Positions 47,109-59,249 of a DNA stretch of 64,000 nt are shown one piece after another (within the stretch, counting starts at the first letter, position 1; the number at the start of each line of letters is the position of its first letter). The notes under the pieces were generated by a model. It was not told where the DNA came from. It made no database searches and saw only the letters and a program-made list of their open reading frames with translations. Both the position numbers and the translations under genes were made by a program. Source of the stretch: Mallotus nudiflorus (lineage: Eukaryota > Streptophyta > Magnoliopsida > Malpighiales > Euphorbiaceae); NCBI GenBank assembly GCA_947683625.1, contig CANTUR010000460.1, forward strand, positions 1,975,001 to 2,039,000, given 5' to 3'.

Positions 47109-48782
47109 TGATATAGTACAAATATGCATACTTATTTAGAGTCTTTTAGTGATTATGTTGTTTACTTTGGTTGTGATTTTGTGTTTTTATGTTTTGATTA
47201 TGTGATTTCTACCTTGCAAATGCATTTTAGGTTTGTTTGTATGTTTTATGTGTTTTTAGGTCTAATGATCAATTGAAAAGAACTTAAGGATTAATTATCT
47301 AAAATGTGGAGGTTGTAAAGAAAATGGAAGTCAAGTTCATGTCTGTTCCAACTCATTACGGATGGATGACTCATGACAGAAGCATTTTGTGCTGACTCGT
47401 GACAAGAAGGACGACTTGTGATAGTCACAAGCCATCTCTTCCCAACTTTGCACACTTTTCATATTTCACTTATAACTTTGTCCACAGACATCCAAATGAG
47501 GTGATTCAAGTTGTATTTGAAAGATAACTCGAAGAAACACAACTTTTAAGAAGGGACTCTCTAGAGATAGAGTTATTTAGATGGACAAAAATGCCCTTGA
47601 AGTTATGTATTTTGCATAGGGTTGTAACCCTTCATGTCAAAGGGTGCCTTTCTATTTTGTAACTTCTTGTAACCACCTCTAAGATCTATATATAGGCCAT
47701 TAGTGCCTTGTACATAGGGGGAGAGAAGGATGAAAAAAAAGGACATAATTTAGACATATTGTCTTATAAAATTACTATTGAGTTTCTTATTATTTAGAGA
47801 GTTCATTCTTCTTTTCTATTTTTTTTTTCTTATTGATCTAAGTTCAAGAAGAAGGAAGTAAACCATTCTTTTTTCTACAAAGAGAGATCATTTTTTGGCT
47901 TGAAGACAATTAAAAGGGTTTTATAAACTCAATCTCTTCTCTTTTATATTATTTTTTATTGTCTCTTGATTTAATTAACCATGTATATTGGCTAAGTATT
48001 TAAGGAATTGCAATGTTGATTGAATAAGGATTATATATTCATGCTTGCTTATTTGATTTGAATTCAATTAGTACAGAATTGTGTTATGTATGCTTGATCA
48101 CCATGTGTAATTTGTAAATCAGTTTATTTACAACAAGAGTTAGAATATTTCAATGGAACTTTGATTGGATTCACTTAAGAATTGAATTCATTTGGAAACA
48201 AAGAATTCATCTTAAGGGAATAATTAGTAGATTTACTTGTGCTTTCCTTGTTTATCTCTATAATACACCAAAAGAGCTTGTAGACTCTAGACGAGAATAT
48301 CCTAGATTGATAACGAGAGTTGGTTTTTAGGATTTATTTGGTATAATGTTCTTTATGGTTTCTTCCTATCTTTGTAATACACTGAGAGAGCTTGTAGACT
48401 CTAGGAAGGAACACTTCTGATTGACAATGAGAGTTGCTTTTAGGAACTTTACTTTAATCTAACAACGAGAGTTGCTTTTAAAGATTATATGTATTAATTT
48501 CCAATCATTAAGTCAAGAATAATTAATTAATATATCCTTATTGATTGTCATTGTAATTCTTCTATGTGTTTTGACAAGAACCTATAGTAATTTTAGTTTT
48601 AGTATTAGAGTAGTTATTTTGATTGTAATTTATTTGCTCGATTATTATTGTGATTTTATTTGCCTATCCATCTTAGTACCTATTCGAATAGCATAACATT
48701 ACCTAAATTCCATGTGGATTGACACCCTACTTGCTCTATATTAAGTCCTAGAGACTAGGGTATTATAATTTGACTCGCTTTA
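47109..48782 (+). repeat. Athila 3' LTR
   Basis: Motif cluster at 47349-47430 (GACTCATGACAGAAG... ) and TATA box CTATATATAGG at 47685-47695. Contains two tandem ~125-bp units (both with GAGCTTGTAGACTCTAG); the 5' LTR has one. Confidence 0.93.
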
Positions 48783-48812
48783 GTTCACATACCTAAGTCA
48801 ATATGGCTATGA
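48783..48812 (-). pseudogene. G1 RT, 30-bp piece between two insertions
   Basis: Left between the Athila element and D2. It starts with the GTTCA target copy and ends with the TATGA target copy. On the minus strand it joins RT block LGKLQFISRFI (50360 side) to EPTFKLLRKD (36795 side). Confidence 0.8.
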
Positions 48813-50354
48813 TGTTGGGATTCATGATACAAACGCAGCGAAAAAATTAAAATTTTATCATGTATCCAAGCCTGGATCCATGTAATTCGACTACTTGATT
48901 AAATCTAGGATTTCAAGAATCTCACCAAAACGTAGAAGAGGCAAGATTTTCTGGAAGGATGAGAGGAGGTTCACACCGGTGACACCTTACCTCGAGCCTT
49001 TTTGGCTTGGTTATTTGGATCAAGACGTCTCCAAAAGGATGCATCCTCTATAGGTATCCACATGAACAACCCTTCACAAAATGAATTGGAGTGTGTGTGC
49101 TAGCAACCTCCTTGATTGTCTCACAAATCAAGAATAAAAGAAAAACTCTATCTTTGTTTTCTAAGGAGAAAGTAAACAAATTTTGAGGCTAAAAACAAGT
49201 GTATGAAACCCTAGAGAATATAACATATTTATAGACTCCAAATTAGGGTTTCACCTACCAATGACCTTTTGGTAATTTCTATTTATTATATTCTGATTTT
49301 GTTTAAAAATAAATCAGAAATAATATCTTATTTATTTATTTAAAATAAAATTTATCTTAAATAAATAAAATAAATAAATAAATAAAACACTTTAATTATT
49401 TATTTCCACAGAGTTTATTTTGGGCTTATTAAACCCATATTCGTTTTGGGCTTGTTCTAAGTGTGTGACACTGTAGGTTCACATAACATTGGTAGTGGGC
49501 CTAAATCTCTATTTAGGCCTACAAGTCATCATTGGCCTCTAGCAAGACATTATGACTACCCAAGCCATGTGAAGTTAATAATCCGACATAACCTAATTAC
49601 AATGAATTTTATTGTCCCTTTATCACATGATATCTTAATTGAACATAAGGCATAGAATGTCATCCTTATATAGTTCAATATTATGACTTGATTCCAGGTA
49701 GATTGAAAATGATAACTCTTTATCAATTCATTTTAGCATGGCCATGCAATTTTCTTCAATCTATCTCATCAAGGGGCCCATAGATATCTTTCTCATATTA
49801 ATGAGGGATAAATTCCTTCTGAATCACTCACATTCCTCACATAACTAATTTCATATCCAATAACATTCCAATTTAATCATCCAATTAAAGACAATGTTAG
49901 AATGTGTCAAAATATAAAATAGCTATATAGAAATCCATGATGATTTCAAGGTCAAAGGACCGAAATAAAATTACTGTGATGAGAAATACTTATGACAATA
50001 ATCTATGTAGTATTCTCATAGTGGGTCAATCCAGTACATGATCTCTCATCATGTACCTATGATTTGACTTAATATCTCATATTCAGGATTAGTAAAACAT
50101 AACCATCAGTCAACATCATACTAGCCTTAATACTTTAATATTTATATAATGAATAAATGGCTAGGGATAATTAGAATAGAACTCTTATTTTAATCTAGGG
50201 GTTTTACTATCAAGTCACATACTTGATGGCCTTAGTAAGAATTAACCATTCATATAATTATCATAAAATCAAATGATAATGAAATACCTCTTTATTAATA
50301 AAATAAGAAAGTCAATGCATAATCAAATGATTGACCTAGTGCATACCACTAACA
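48813..50354. mobile_element. Solo LTR D2 (TGTTGGG-type, probably copia)
   Basis: Starts TGTTGGGATTCATGATAC and ends ACTAACA; exact target duplication TATGA (48808-48812 and 50355-50359). Colinear with D1. No coding content. Confidence 0.88.
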
Positions 50355-51395
50355 TATGAACCTACTGATAAATTGTAGTTTTCCTAGGAATCAATGAATT
50401 TCTTTTTTAGTTCTACCATAAATCCATAAATTTCTCTTTCACTTTATCTAGATCAATTTTAATTCTTCTCTAACTAACTATATACTCTAGCATCTTTCCT
50501 AAGGTTACACGAAATACACACTTCTTAAGATTTAGCCTCAGGTTGTACCTCTACAAGAACTTTTCCAATGCAGATGTGTTCTTCTCAAGTTTTCAACCTA
50601 CCATCATATCATCAACATAGATTTCCACCTCCTTATGTATCATATCATAAAACATTGCTATACCCATTCTTTGATAGGTTGCACCTACATTTTTCAAACC
50701 AAAAGGCATTACCTTATAACAGTAAATCCCCCATTTAATGATAAAAGCAATCTTGGCCTTGTCAATGATTGCCATGAGAATCTAGTTGTATCTTCCTATC
50801 CTTTTTAGGCACTAGAGCTACATTGGGCACTCTGGATAGTCTACCACCTTTAGGAACTTAGCCTTAATATTCTTTTCTATATCTTCTTTTACCAATTGTG
50901 CCTATTTTGGTCTTAGTCTTTGCAATTTCTGTTTCACTGGCTTATGTCCCTTTTTAGTTAGGTTGAAATAATGAGCAATGATAGGCATGTCATCATATGT
51001 CCAGGTGAATAATTTAGAATATTTTATTAATATTTTCTCTAATTGTCTCCTTTCTTTAGGGGTAACATCCTTTGAAGTATGCAACATGCGAGGATCTTCA
51101 TCCGTGCCTATGTTAAATGATTTAATATTAATGGAATGAATGTCAAAGATGCTCATATAAGGTTCAATGAAATGATCATCATTATCATAAGACACATCAC
51201 ATTAGCAAAATTAGATTTTATTACGTTTTATGTAGAGTTTGGTACAATAAAATATTTTAAAAGGAAATACATTAAACATAAAAGGCCTAGTCTTTATATG
51301 AAAGCAGATGATCCAATTTATTACCTAACCATTTTTTGTACTCATCATCTATTGTGTTGTCTCATTCACTATTGTCATAGTGATGGATGACCCTC
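50355..51395 (-). pseudogene. G1 reverse transcriptase and pre-RT region
   Basis: Frame 50593-50775 reads IKWGIYCYKVMPFGLKNVGA and EVEIYVDDMMV, the Tat RT core with intact YVDD. Frame 50902-51195 reads DVTPKERRQLEKILIKYSKL, FTWTYDDMP and KPVKQKLQRLRPK, the block before RT. FLGKLQFISRFI lies near 50365-50400. A segment encoding the RT N-terminus (about 50780-50900) is badly decayed. Confidence 0.9.
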
Positions 51396-51399
51396 TTGT

Positions 51400-52570
51400 G
51401 CCAAGTGATCTAAAAATGAACGATGAACCTATTACGAAAATATCCACTTATAAAGCTGCAGGGTTTGATGGTATGCACCGCTTAACTCTAAACTGTTAAC
51501 TACCATAGCTAGATAGTAATGAATACATTATCTGGAACTAGAGATCGTTACACAATTTACATATGTCCCCACAATCATGTGTTCTAGTTTCCACCAAGGG
51601 CATGTCCAAGTTATCTAGCTTTTTGGAATGGTATACATCCACTCAAACCACTCATAAGATGTGATGCTTGCAGAATGACCCATTACTTTCTTGAGGTGTC
51701 TCTCTTAATGGTGTTTGGACTAATATTTTAACTAATTCTCAGTAGGTTTTCTCAGGATGCTAAGTTTTTCTTAGAGCTAAATTTGGAGCAGTATCTTATC
51801 TTGGTCATGAATGGTCTTGGCTAGGATCAAAGGGAAGGGAGTCCTTCCACATTCAATGCCTTTAACAACTTGTAAGATCCTATAATTGTTAGCTCATAAT
51901 AGGATGTAATAAAGTACTATAGAAAGAGATAGCATAAGAAGATATGTGCCTAAAGTAAACTACTTGACCTTTTCTTACCATAAGCACTCAGGAGTTGGAG
52001 AGGAATCCATTGTTTGTTTGGTGTAACTAGTTCATCTAGCTTGTTTAGGTTCAGGTCAAAGAAAGCCAAACCTAGTCATGGATATTCCATAATCTAATTA
52101 GTGAACATAGCCTCCTCAATCTTAGAGGGAGTTTGCCCTACTATGGCATTGAATTCTTCATATAGAGGGCATAGCTTAAAGCCATTAAAGCAAAAAGCAT
52201 GCTCATACAAATCCTAAAATGCCACTACTATCTTTAGAAATTAGAAATCGATATGGACATATTAAAATGTCTTGAGGCATAGCATCACATAAAGCTCTAA
52301 GCTCTTACAGTCAGCCTTATTGAGGGTGCATAGTAGATCTTTGGTAATACCTAACTAGACTTGAGGTGCCTCAACCAGAGTGTCATCATCAATTAACATT
52401 TGGATTCTTTCCCTCATTCTCCCCTATCTCATAGGGAAGAACCTATGTCCACATCATCATCGCTAGTGTTTAAAAAGTATCCTATGTTGAGGTCCATATA
52501 TAGTTATACTTCTACACAAGTATAATGGTTAGGATGGATAAATAAATGATGCATGTGTGCGTGCTATGCC
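51400..52570 (-). pseudogene. G1 sense ORF resembling plant DUF7745 proteins, in the place of gag-protease
   Basis: Minus-strand reading with several stops: HAFCFNGFKLCPLYEEFNAIVG (about 52150-52215), LGLAFFDLNLNKL and QWIPLQLLSAYGKK (about 51975-52070), then WFEWMYTIPKS, ITWTCPWWKLEHMIVG (51570-51620). The CPWWKL block and the ELCP/KLCP..EEF block match the antisense gene of G2 (23669-25004). It runs straight into the pre-RT region; no gag or protease is found between PBS and RT. Whether it is translated with pol or separately cannot be told. Confidence 0.55.
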
Positions 52571-53896
52571 ATGTTTTATAAAACAATCGGGTTATCATGT
52601 GTGTATGACATGACAATTATAATTTTGCTAGCATGATGAGGCAAAATGGCTGCAAGAAAATCGTGGGTTAATTTATGATAAAATGCCTTACATGTATGTA
52701 TGTATGCATGGAAAGAAGAGAAGAAAACAAGACAAATGAATGAACAAGGTTAGCATGAAAACTAGCAAAATGAATAAACCAAATATAAGTAATCATTCCT
52801 TCCAAACTTATCACTCCACGTGGTAAAATACTTCTATCTTAGGTGGGTTTTGAATCATAGCCATTAGGGGACTATGGCTTTGCTCTTGAACTAGGCTATT
52901 TCAATTCATGTTGATCATACTCAAAAGGTAAGCTAGGGAGAAATACTTAAATGTACTCAAGGTAAGCATATAATGTTAATGAGGGGCCTAATAATGAGGT
53001 CATAAATGGCATCTATAGTACATTCATGCCTGTGAGCACATGTACTATAGTCAACATGGGCGATCTAAGTTTGTGTCCCCCTTATTGATGTTCGGTATAT
53101 TTACTAAAGAACATGAGAGTTTTGTTTGGTAGTTTACAATTTGATTCTTCTAAATCTAGTTATACTCTTGATTCATCCATTCGATTTGATAAGGATAAAT
53201 GGATGACCTCTCATAGGTTTTATCCTCAAATAATGCCACTATTTATTGATTCTTATGGACTATCCAAACTGAGGCATATGATTTTTATCATTCTTTGTGC
53301 GTCAGGCTTACACAAGGTAAATAAAGATCATACAATCTAAGTGTGGGTAGTCAATGAGAACTAACATAATAACAATAATCAATGAAAAAAACTAGGGATG
53401 TCATGTCATCTATAAATGTTAAGTTAGACAGACAACATCATGACAGGGTAATCATGTAAAAGCTAGGTAAGACCCTAAGGGAAATTTCTAATGGTTTTAT
53501 CTATATGGACTAAGTCGGGATTATGGATAAGGGCTCATTTAGCGAGAATGGCCCCATATGACTAAGGTTACAAACTCCCATCAGTGAGTCTAGTATTCTT
53601 TTATCTACTCAAGAAAAATTATACTCCATTTCAGACTTGGGAGCCGGGTTGCTTCACTTTAAGCCCTATAGCTTTTTTGGATCATGTAAAGGCTAAAGGT
53701 GATAATGCAATTCTCGTCACCCTATAACTTGAGTGGAATTATAGTGGGAATGTTGTCCATCATTATCGAGGGATTAAGGACCAAGGGTGCACGTGGTGAG
53801 TGTTGTCAAATGCAGTTATGCTATTTATAAAGGTGAATAAATAAGTTATGTATAATAAGAAACAGTCTTTCATTCATACCCCTCAAATTAGAGATA
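52571..53896. other. G1 5' untranslated region
   Basis: About 1.3 kb with no convincing coding signal on either strand; the plus-strand ORF at 53113-53340 has no recognisable motif and is probably chance. Confidence 0.55.
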
Positions 53897-53915
53897 GTCC
53901 CTAATGGAGTCGCTA
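53897..53915 (-). other. G1 primer binding site
   Basis: The minus strand reads TAGCGACTCCATTAGGGAC, a degraded TGGCGACTCC.CTGGGGA Tat/Ogre site, six bases inside the 5' LTR. Confidence 0.78.
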
Positions 53916-53921
53916 AAAACC

Positions 53922-56788
53922 TGTATGCATTTTGAGATGGAAGGAAGGGTTAGTATGATGTCGGGGCACATAAGCTAATGGTGACTATTTATCTGTTGTT
54001 ATAAATGTGGGAGGTCTTTTTCAAATAGGCTTTGCAAATTGGAGTAGCCACCCAACTATGTTAGGAGAAAGTGAATTAAGAACTCACTTTCCTAACTAGA
54101 GATTCCATGTTCGAGGGGTTGGAGTTACTTATCTTGATTCTTATTATACATTGCTTAATTATTCATTCGTTCACCCTAGTTTTGGTTTAATGATGCATTT
54201 ACCACATTTGACTGTTAGTTAATAAAAATGGAAATTGCAATGTGGGATAATTGGAATTGGTGCACATACATCACACGATAAACAAACATTCACCAATCAC
54301 ATCAATTAAGCAAGTAATAATGAAAACAATTAGCAAGTTGCAGGTAGCACACAAGCATGCAAGGAATAATAATAAATAAAAAATAAACACATGAATAAGC
54401 AAAATTAAAAGAAACAAGGAAAGAAATTAAAGATTACAACCCTTGGAAAAAGCCTATTCTAATAAATACATTCAAAATAGAAAATAAAAGGGGAATGAGG
54501 ATTAAGGATTACATTGCCTTGGAAATGCTTATTCTAATAAATACATCAATATAAAAAGTAAAGTGAAATAAAAATTCCAATTCTAATAATCCTGCAAAAC
54601 AAAGGTTATCTTTCACACATATACAAGCACACATCATATTTAAAACAATTTTATATATCACACATAAAGAAATAAAAAGTAATTAAAATAATGGGAATAA
54701 TTAAACAAATAAGTAAACAAGGATGCTAATGAAAATGCATGATGCAAGATTTTAGAAGTTAGGTATTTTGATGCAAAGTTATCATTTTTGTTATTATAAA
54801 AATGGTATTTTATGACAAGAAAATATAAAAATAATAAATTTACTAAAGAAGATAATAAAAAGGCAATAAGAATCGTAATAAAAATGCATATAAAATAATA
54901 AAAGTGATAAAAAATATTATCTTCACCATAAAATTATAAAATTTATGATGAAAATAATAAATTTACCAAAAAAAGATAACAAAAATAACAACAAAAATAA
55001 TAAAAATACATATAAAATAACAAAAAGGATAAAGATGTCATTCTCACCATAAAAATGTCAACTTTATGATAAAAATGACAAATTCGTCAAGAAGGACAAC
55101 AAAAATAATAATAACAACAAAAGTGTAAGTAAAGTGATGAACATGATAAAAATGCTGTTTTTATCATAAAAATATGGATGTTATTATAAAAATAACAAAT
55201 TTACCAAAAAGGCAATAAAAACAACATGTAAATGAGATACTAAAAAAATGATAAAAATACTATTTCTACCATAAAAATGTGAATTTTATGATAAAAAATA
55301 ATAAATTCATCAAAAAATAAAATAAAAATGCAATGAAAATAAAAAAAAAAAAACAAAAATGGATAAAAATGCTTTAAAATAAAAATATAAACTTTACGAT
55401 AAAAATAGTAAATTTATCAAAAAAAAGAAAAGAAAATAGAAGTGACAAAAATAATAAAAATACAATAAAAGTAACAAAAAATAATAAAAATGCAAATGAG
55501 ATAATAAAAATGAAAAGAATGTCATTTTTATTATAAAAATGTCAACTTTATGATAAAAATAATAAATTTATCAAAAAGGGCAGTAAAAATAATAAAAATG
55601 AAAATAAGGTAATAAAAATGATAAGAATGTCATTTTTACTATAAAAATGTCAACTTTATGATAAAAATAATAAATTTATCAAAAAGGGCAATAAAAATAA
55701 TAAAAATGCAAATAAGGTAACAAAAATGATAAAAATATCATTTTTACCATAAAAATGTCAATTTTATGATAAAAATAATAAATTTATCAAGAAAGAAATA
55801 AAGAGAGTAATGAAATTAATAAAAATGCAAGAATAATAATACAAATGCCGACTTTATCACCAAAATACCCATTTTTTATATAAAAAGAAAAATGATGCAA
55901 AAATGATGGAAACGTAAAAATGCCTGCAAAAACTCCTGAAATTAGCCGAACTACCCACTTATTCTACAGATCTTATATCCAAACTTCAAAATCACAACGA
56001 AAATCAAAAGTTCAACACAATATAATAAATAATACAAATAAAATGCAAAGGATTAGAAGGAGAAGAAAAAATGCAATAAATGCTAATTTTTAATAAAAAA
56101 AAAAAGGTTAGAGAGATCCTCAGAGGGATAGTCTAATTACCCTAGATGCCTGCATTGATTAGAAGAGGTTGGGTTTGGATATTGGATCTAAACCCTAAAT
56201 AAATAAACAAATGATTTTTTATTTAAGTGTTTGGGAGAGAGGGATATTTCCAAATGCCTTGGATAAGAGAGATGGAGTCATAATTTGTCTTAGAGCAATA
56301 TGGTTCTCTCTCTAAGAGAGATTTTTGATAAATGTGCCAAAATCCCCTTAAAAGGATAAAATTTCAGATTTTTAAGGCTATAGGGTCACAACCCATGAGC
56401 TTGGGTTTGTGACTTATGCTCTTAGATCTATAACCCATGAGCTCGGGAGTAGACCTATGCTCCTGGTCAATTGATCCATGTAGGCCCACCTTAAGTTAAA
56501 TGACCCACGAGAGTGGGTTGGTGACCTGAGCTCATGGGTGGCTAATCCAAGCTTATGGGTCAGCCTGACCCTTGGGCTTTTTTCACCAATTTTGAACTTT
56601 TTTAGGCCTAATTGGGGGGTTTTTTGAGGTTTAAGTGTGTATTCTTTCTTTTTTTTGGGTATTTTTTTTGGGTTTCTAATTTGTTTAAGCATGGTTGGGA
56701 AGACTCCTGAATCCGTTTCCTCCCTTTTGATTGACATGAATCCTTTATCATCAAATTTTTAGAGACTATTAAAATTTGGGTATCAACA
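53922..56788 (-). repeat. G1 5' LTR
   Basis: Plus strand starts TGTATGCATTTTGAG and ends GGGTATCAACA; flanked by CCAGC. AT-rich ~110-bp tandem array at 54780-55880 (regular units near 55528, 55638, 55745). Motif cluster ACCCATGAGC / GCTCATGGGT at 56385-56575. The ORF at 56414-56737 overlaps the motif cluster and is not a gene. Confidence 0.88.
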
Positions 56789-56793
56789 CCAGC

Positions 56794-56954
56794 CCCTCAT
56801 ATAGTAATAGCTCATTCTTCAATGCTATCTGTAAGCCCTCTTCGAATCTATAGAAATTTTAGGCCTTTGTTGGAAAGAAGTCATAAGCATATTTGTACAA
56901 ATCTGATAACATATTCCTATACAGTCATATTTCCCTATTTAAGAGCAATGAACT
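56794..56954 (-). pseudogene. Del/Tekay-type gag, upstream half of the split fragment
   Basis: The minus strand reads GNMTV.EYVIRFVQICL, then a GLTDSIEE block, the retrotrans_gag pattern MTV.EYE.RF..L. It continues at 6441 across G1. Confidence 0.75.
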
Positions 56955-58280
56955 TGAAAAGAGCCTAAAAAGGGGGATGAATAAGGCTAATGAGGGTTTT
57001 ATTAAAATAAAAATGATTTTAAGAAATTAAATAATAATTGAATGAATATTGAGAGGAAGAATGAAGAACATAATGATTTAAAGAGTTCGGATTCAACAAC
57101 AATCCTACATCTCTACCTAGCTTATCCCCAAGTTAGGTTTTTCAATCACTCACAATCTTATTCATAAGATTGAGATTATACAAGAGTTTTATGGCTCACT
57201 CTTATAACCTTACTACTTGAGTTTTCAAGGCTCACTCAAAAACCAAATCCTAAGTGTTTTAATGGACAACACTTAAACCAATTCCTTTTAGAATAGAATC
57301 ACACATCCCATTTTCCTAATCCTAGAAAATAGAAGAACAATAATGTTTATTCTAACACTCACCAACTCTCACAAGAGTTACAAAAATACAAAACTTGTTT
57401 AAAAGAGAGTTTGAGAGCTTAATTGAATGCTTAAAAGAGAATGAATGATAAACAAGCTTCTTAAACCTTCAATTGAACTCTAAGGAGTGTTTATATAGAT
57501 AAAAACTAAAAAATATGGCTGCTTTATGTATCAAATATATCTCTAATGTCGATAATTGATTTTTGAATTAATCTTGGACTTTTATAGCTAAAATGATGCT
57601 CACAATCGTAAGGAAGAAGTTATGGCTTATGAGTGTTATTTTGAGGACCATTGCATTTAAAATGTCTATTAAATGCTATTAAGGGTGTCCTCATGAGTTG
57701 ATATATACTCTTTATCATCATGAGGATAGCTCATGAGGAGCACTAACCATTTTTCCAAAAATGAGCTCCTGAGGCACTATACAAGGTCAGCTCATGACTG
57801 ACTCATGAGATGCTTTTGATCAGGACTGAAGATGATTGAATTAGCCTAAACTTTCTTCATAAAAGTTATAGATAATTGTCTTATATTTTTCTATCACTTT
57901 GAATCATCTTAGTTGAACCTTTGTAGCTTAAGATATCACTGAAATACTAAGAGTTACACAACCTAGAATGAAAGTTGCATATGCTGATTGCGACTCAAGA
58001 TTTACATACCTAAATGAGCTTGAATTTTGACAAGTAAGCTCAATTAAGAAAGCTTAAGATGCCTACTTCAAAAGTGGAGAAGATCATTTTCTCATTATAA
58101 AGCTCTAAAGATGTCAAAAAGCCTCATTGAATCTTAGAGATCGAATTAGCCCAAAAGACCACTGTATTTTAAAAAATGTATATTTTTGGTATATAATTTC
58201 CTACGCACTTAGTTTAAATCATTAGTATCAAAATTTTTTGTTAAAGTCCAAAATTAAGAGTTTAATCATGCAAATGGTCA
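56955..58280 (-). repeat. K2 3' LTR
   Basis: Starts TGAAAAGAGCC and ends CAAATGGTCA, colinear with 4288-5394. Minus-strand TATA box CTATATAAAC at 57489-57498. Motif cluster with CTCATGAG palindromes at 57620-57810. Confidence 0.88.
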
Positions 58281-58890
58281 ACTATCTCCCCCTTTTTGGC
58301 TTTGACAAACAATTTGTTAAGATAATAAATAAAGTGTGTGAATGTCAAAAATAAATGACATGAATAAGTATGCATTATACATAATAGTTTCCCTTATCAA
58401 ATTAAATTAAAGCATTATGTGAAAAATTTTACCCCCCCTTAATATATGCATAAAATTCAATAGAATACACTATGTATCTGGGCATAAAAGTAATTAAATT
58501 AATATGGCATATATAAGGGATAACAAATTTTTCTTATATATTTCTTTTTTACACCCCTTTTATAGATATGATAAGAAATATAAATTTATTTTCTCCCCTT
58601 TTTTCAAAAATAAAGACAATATAATCATGTTATCAAGAACAAGGCCTAACATAACAAATGTGTTAAAATCATGATAACATGATCATTAAAATAAATTATT
58701 GGGCAATTTGAAGGAAATAATTTCAAATAGATATGCATGTAGTGCTACTAGAATGCATAATAAAAATAGTACATATAGCACACTGTATTGAAAATTAAAA
58801 AACTTAACTATCACATAACCATATAGAGCTTTGCTAGTTAATGATCATGTGGCACTTAGCATAAACATAGCTTCTTCTCCCCCTTTGTCA
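58281..58890 (-). other. K2 multiple polypurine tracts and 3' non-coding region
   Basis: Minus-strand purine tracts: GCCAAAAAGGGGGAGATAGT next to the LTR (58281-58300), then about 58430-58440, 58551-58560, 58593-58604 and AAAGGGGGAGAAG near 58872-58884. Repeated PPTs are a known Sirevirus feature. The rest up to 59250 is AT-rich with no gene; ORF 58831-59064 looks incidental. Confidence 0.7.
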
Positions 58891-59249
58891 AAGACAAAAA
58901 GAAAAGAGAGAGATATAAAGGGAAATGAACCTAAAGAGACAAAAAATAAAGGGAATAAAAGATCAAGAACCAAAATAATGAAAACAAAGATACATAAAAT
59001 TTTTATAAAATCTATGTCATACTATGCATGCACAAACAAAATTATGAAACACATGCAAACATAATTATTTTTCCTTTTATGAAAAAATGCAAAAGAAAAT
59101 TTATAACAAAATAAAAAATTGCATTAAGGAAAAAGGATATAGTTACAATGATATTGGAATATCATTTGTAAATGAAAATATAAATAACAAAAACACAAGC
59201 CATAAGCTAGCATCTCAAGATTAAAAAAATAAACCAAACATAAACTAAA

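Larger units (their letters stand above)
36796..48782 (+). mobile_element. Athila-type Ty3/gypsy element, full structure
   Basis: Plus strand, 11,987 bp. LTRs 36796-38348 and 47109-48782 both start TGATATAGTACAAATATGC and end CGCTTTA. Exact target duplication GTTCA (36791-36795 and 48783-48787). PBS 38354-38371, PPT about 47094-47106. Gag, protease, RT, RNase H, integrase and a post-pol ORF are in order but carry stops. A hand count over the first ~190 bp of the LTRs gives roughly 4-5% difference. It splits RT from RNase H in G1. Confidence 0.95.
6442..56788 (-). mobile_element. G1: very large Tat-type Ty3/gypsy element, host of all nested insertions
   Basis: LTRs at 6442-11398 (interrupted by A) and 53922-56788 share TGTATGCAT at one end and ACAACA/TCAACA at the other. 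Exact target duplication CCAGC lies at 6437-6441 and 56789-56793. A primer site is at 53897-53915 and Tat-type RT, RNase H and integrase run on the minus strand, broken by four insertions. Removing the nested elements leaves about 16 kb. Gag and protease are not found; a DUF7745-like ORF sits in their place, and an antisense PMD gene lies between pol and the 3' LTR. Likely non-autonomous and the oldest complete insertion here. Confidence 0.88.

Noticed and set aside
53113..53340. Possible small gene in the G1 leader
   Set aside because: No motif, no relative elsewhere in the window, and stops around it.
56414..56737. 107-codon minus-strand ORF in G1 LTR
   Set aside because: Lies in the LTR motif cluster and has no family pattern; not kept in the other LTR.
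58831..59064. Lys-rich 77-codon plus-strand ORF
   Set aside because: A-rich low-complexity sequence in K2 3' non-coding region over a PPT.
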